DNA from: Cyanobacteria bacterium UBA11370 | GTDB taxonomy: Bacteria > Cyanobacteriota > Cyanobacteriia > Cyanobacteriales > Coleofasciculaceae | DNA length: 7,083 bases | Direction: 5' to 3' | Assembly: GCA_003486645.1 (NCBI GenBank) | Contig: DNGI01000514.1 | Coordinates: 1 to 7,083, forward strand | The notes under the pieces: generated by a model | What the model was told of the DNA's origin: nothing | What the model saw: the letters and a program-made list of their open reading frames with translations, nothing else | The model's database searches: none | Translations under genes and position numbers: made by a program | Shown: positions 5,703 through 7,083 of the stretch, one piece after another | How the letters are laid out: each line of letters opens with the position of its first letter | How positions within the stretch are numbered: the stretch's first letter is position 1

Positions 5703-6044
5703 ATGAATTTTAACGCTACACTAAGTTCTGATACCTATGATTTAAGAGACTACTCAACCTCTTACATCCCTCATAAGAACTGGCTATTTAAGTTAATATG
5801 GCAGTGGATAGAAGGGATTGAGATTTGTATTTGTAGTCCTAAACTAGCTCACTTGGTAAACAAACTCATTCCGGGGCGTTGTCCATTTGAGCGGACTATT
5901 GAAGTGTTTGGACATCAAATTTTGCACATTCCACCGTTATGTAAACTGAATCCTTTTTATGATCCGTTAATGGGGTTACGCTTTCGAGCATTATCATTTC
6001 TAGCAGATACGTGTGGGGAAGATGTCTCTCAATATTACGGCTAG
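5703..6044 (+). CDS. Stand-alone Mo-dependent nitrogenase C-terminal-domain protein
   Basis: The 113-aa product is nearly all one domain, from about residue 28 to 109. It matches the family annotated as Mo-dependent nitrogenase C-terminal (Mo-nitro_C), which in cyanobacteria often occurs as a small separate protein of unknown role. Recognisable blocks are CPFERTIEVFG (60-70), HIPPLCKLNPFYDPL (75-89) and GLRFRAL with ADTCGEDV (91-108). Cysteines at 42, 44, 60, 80 and 104 could bind a metal, which is inference. The name does not by itself show nitrogen fixation, and no nif gene is nearby. GAGG at 5691-5694 lies eight bases before ATG 5703, favouring it over the in-frame GTG at 5694, which would overlap the GAGG. 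It precedes cobA by about 60 bases in the same direction, so cotranscription is possible. Confidence 0.88.
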   Translation: MNFNATLSSDTYDLRDYSTSYIPHKNWLFKLIWQWIEGIEICICSPKLAHLVNKLIPGRCPFERTIEVFGHQILHIPPLCKLNPFYDPLMGLRFRALSFLADTCGEDVSQYYG

Positions 6045-6105
6045 TAAAGCTCTGAGATTGTTTCATTAAAATTTACATTTGTTGACTTCATCGTATTGGA
6101 TGACT

Positions 6106-6885
6106 ATGAATCAGGTAAAGTGTCTAGGGAAAGTGTATTTAGTGGGTGCAGGACCCGGAGATCCAGGATTACTCACTCTGAAGGGTAAGGGATTAATAGA
6201 ACACGCGGATGTGGTGATTTATGATGCGCTGGTCAGTTCGCAAATTTTGGCAATGATTAACCCCAATGCTGAAAAAATTAATGCGGGGAAACGGCGGGGT
6301 CGTCATTCTTTGTTACAAGAAGAAACAACACGGTTAATGATTGAAAAGGTACAAACTCATGCCGTGGTGGTGCGATTAAAGGGAGGCGATCCGTTTGTAT
6401 TTGGTCGCGGTGGTGAGGAAATGGAAGATTTGGTGAATGCTGGGGTTCCTGTGGAAGTGGTTCCTGGTGTTACGTCCGGTATTGCAGCACCAGCTTATAT
6501 TGGTATTCCCCTAACTCATCGAAGTTACAGTTCTTCTGTTACGTTTGTGACGGGACATGAGGCGGCGGGGAAATATCGTGCTGACGTGAATTGGGAGGCG
6601 ATCGCTCAGGGTTCAGAGACAATTGTAATTTATATGGGTGTGCATAATTTAGCGAATATTATTCCCCAATTAGTAGCAGCGGGACGTAGGGTTGAAACAC
6701 CTGTGGCGTTAATTCGTTGGGGAACAAGACCAGAACAGGAACAGTTAATGGGTACTCTAGAAACGATTGTGGAGCAAGTTGAGGAAAGTGGGTTTGAAGC
6801 GCCTGCGATCGCGGTGATTGGGGATGTGGTTAATTTACATAGTATTTTGGCAGGTTGTCAGCCTGTAATGTTTGGAGCAATTTAA
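6106..6885 (+). CDS. cobA: Uroporphyrinogen-III C-methyltransferase (SUMT)
   Basis: SUMT transfers two methyl groups from S-adenosylmethionine to uroporphyrinogen III, giving precorrin-2, the branch point to siroheme and cobalamin in the cytoplasm. The product is 259 aa from ATG 6106, normal for a single-domain SUMT without the CysG oxidase/ferrochelatase half. SAM- and substrate-binding signatures are clear: [18 protein letters not shown] (10-27), [16 protein letters not shown] (90-105), VPGVTSG (119-125), GIPLTHR (133-139), TGHE (149-152), YMGV (176-179) and AIAVIGDVV (234-242). GGA at 6098-6100 lies five bases before ATG 6106. ATG 6100 and TTG 6079 are in-frame alternatives. Two HIP1 octamers (6598-6605, 6805-6812) lie inside. 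Siroheme supply serves nitrite and sulfite reductases, but no such gene is in view. Confidence 0.96.
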   Translation: MNQVKCLGKVYLVGAGPGDPGLLTLKGKGLIEHADVVIYDALVSSQILAMINPNAEKINAGKRRGRHSLLQEETTRLMIEKVQTHAVVVRLKGGDPFVFGRGGEEMEDLVNAGVPVEVVPGVTSGIAAPAYIGIPLTHRSYSSSVTFVTGHEAAGKYRADVNWEAIAQGSETIVIYMGVHNLANIIPQLVAAGRRVETPVALIRWGTRPEQEQLMGTLETIVEQVEESGFEAPAIAVIGDVVNLHSILAGCQPVMFGAI

Positions 6886-6960
6886 AGTTTATCACATTTT
6901 TAGTAAGGGGTAGAGTATTAGTTTTGACGGAATTGATAGGGTTAACATTTAGCCTTGCAC

Positions 6961-7015
6961 AAGAAATACTACGTCGTTATTGATACCAAGTTGTCTTCAT
7001 ATGTAGTACTTTCTT
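6961..7015. repeat. Inverted repeat downstream of cobA
   Basis: AAGAAATACTACGT (6961-6974) matches the reverse complement of 7001-7015, AAGAAAGTACTACAT, with one extra base and one mismatch. The loop is 26 bases. It lies 75 bases after the cobA stop and directly abuts the 9-bp tandem array. It could be a transcript-end hairpin or a remnant of a small inverted-repeat element. Confidence 0.5.
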
Positions 7016-7020
7016 TCCCC

Positions 7021-7083
7021 CTTGTCCTCCTTGTCCTCCTTGTCCCCCTTGTCCTCCTTATCCTCCTTGTCCTCCTTGTCCTC
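7021..7083. repeat. 9-bp tandem repeat array, seven copies, cut by the window end
   Basis: Seven consecutive 9-bp units of CTTGTCCTC fill 7021-7083. Five are exact, the third is CTTGTCCCC and the fifth is CTTATCCTC. The array reaches the last base, so its true length is unknown. It is all-pyrimidine apart from one G or A per unit. No start codon or ribosome-binding site is seen near it on the plus strand. Confidence 0.95.

Noticed and set aside
5703..6044. Evidence that the organism fixes nitrogen
   Set aside because: The domain name derives from a nitrogenase-associated family, but stand-alone copies are not diagnostic and no nif gene is present.
7021..7083. CRISPR-like array
   Set aside because: The units are contiguous 9-mers with no spacers, so this is a simple tandem repeat.
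1..7083. tRNA, rRNA or a defence or secretion gene cluster
   Set aside because: Reading both strands, I saw no tRNA-like cloverleaf, no rRNA core sequence and no nuclease, helicase, toxin or transposase coding region.

Overview
The window comes from a cyanobacterium. It carries near-canonical petB and petD (cytochrome b6f complex), a cyanobacterial-type tatC and a Mo-nitrogenase C-terminal-domain protein typical of cyanobacteria. Six copies of the octamer GCGATCGC (HIP1) occur in 7 kb, where about 0.1 would be expected by chance. The spacers are rich in short tandem repeats (7-mers, 9-mers, polypurine/polypyrimidine tracts), which suggests a larger, probably filamentous, repeat-rich genome. 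I cannot name the genus from this sequence.

Layout: tatC (73-843, +) is bracketed by C-rich and G-rich tracts in opposite orientation. A 503-bp spacer follows, holding a purine tract, a structured stretch that may be a decayed transposon end, and a MITE-like inverted-repeat element at 1091-1215. Then come petB (1347-2015) and petD (2253-2735), separated by a 237-bp spacer that holds an inverted pair of heptamer arrays. A long imperfect hairpin closes the pet unit. Next are a GT4 glycosyltransferase (about 2987-4135) and a small two-TM zinc-ribbon membrane protein (about 4178-4594). A convergent secreted protein follows (5125-4700, -), then a doubtful 62-aa ORF (5242-5430), a stand-alone Mo-nitrogenase C-terminal-domain protein (5703-6044) and cobA/SUMT (about 6106-6885). 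The window ends inside a 9-bp tandem array.

Functional links: TatC, PetB and PetD belong together in biology, because the Rieske subunit of b6f is a Tat substrate in cyanobacteria. PetB and PetD together form the split cytochrome b core. CobA makes precorrin-2 for siroheme and cobalamin. The glycosyltransferase, zinc-ribbon protein and secreted protein are accessory genes with no evident shared pathway.

I found no defence locus, CRISPR array, rRNA or tRNA, and nothing I would call a new multi-gene system. The most unusual material is in the spacers: the hairpin between petB and petD, the MITE upstream of petB, and a 30-nt perfect inverted polypurine repeat 4.6 kb apart.
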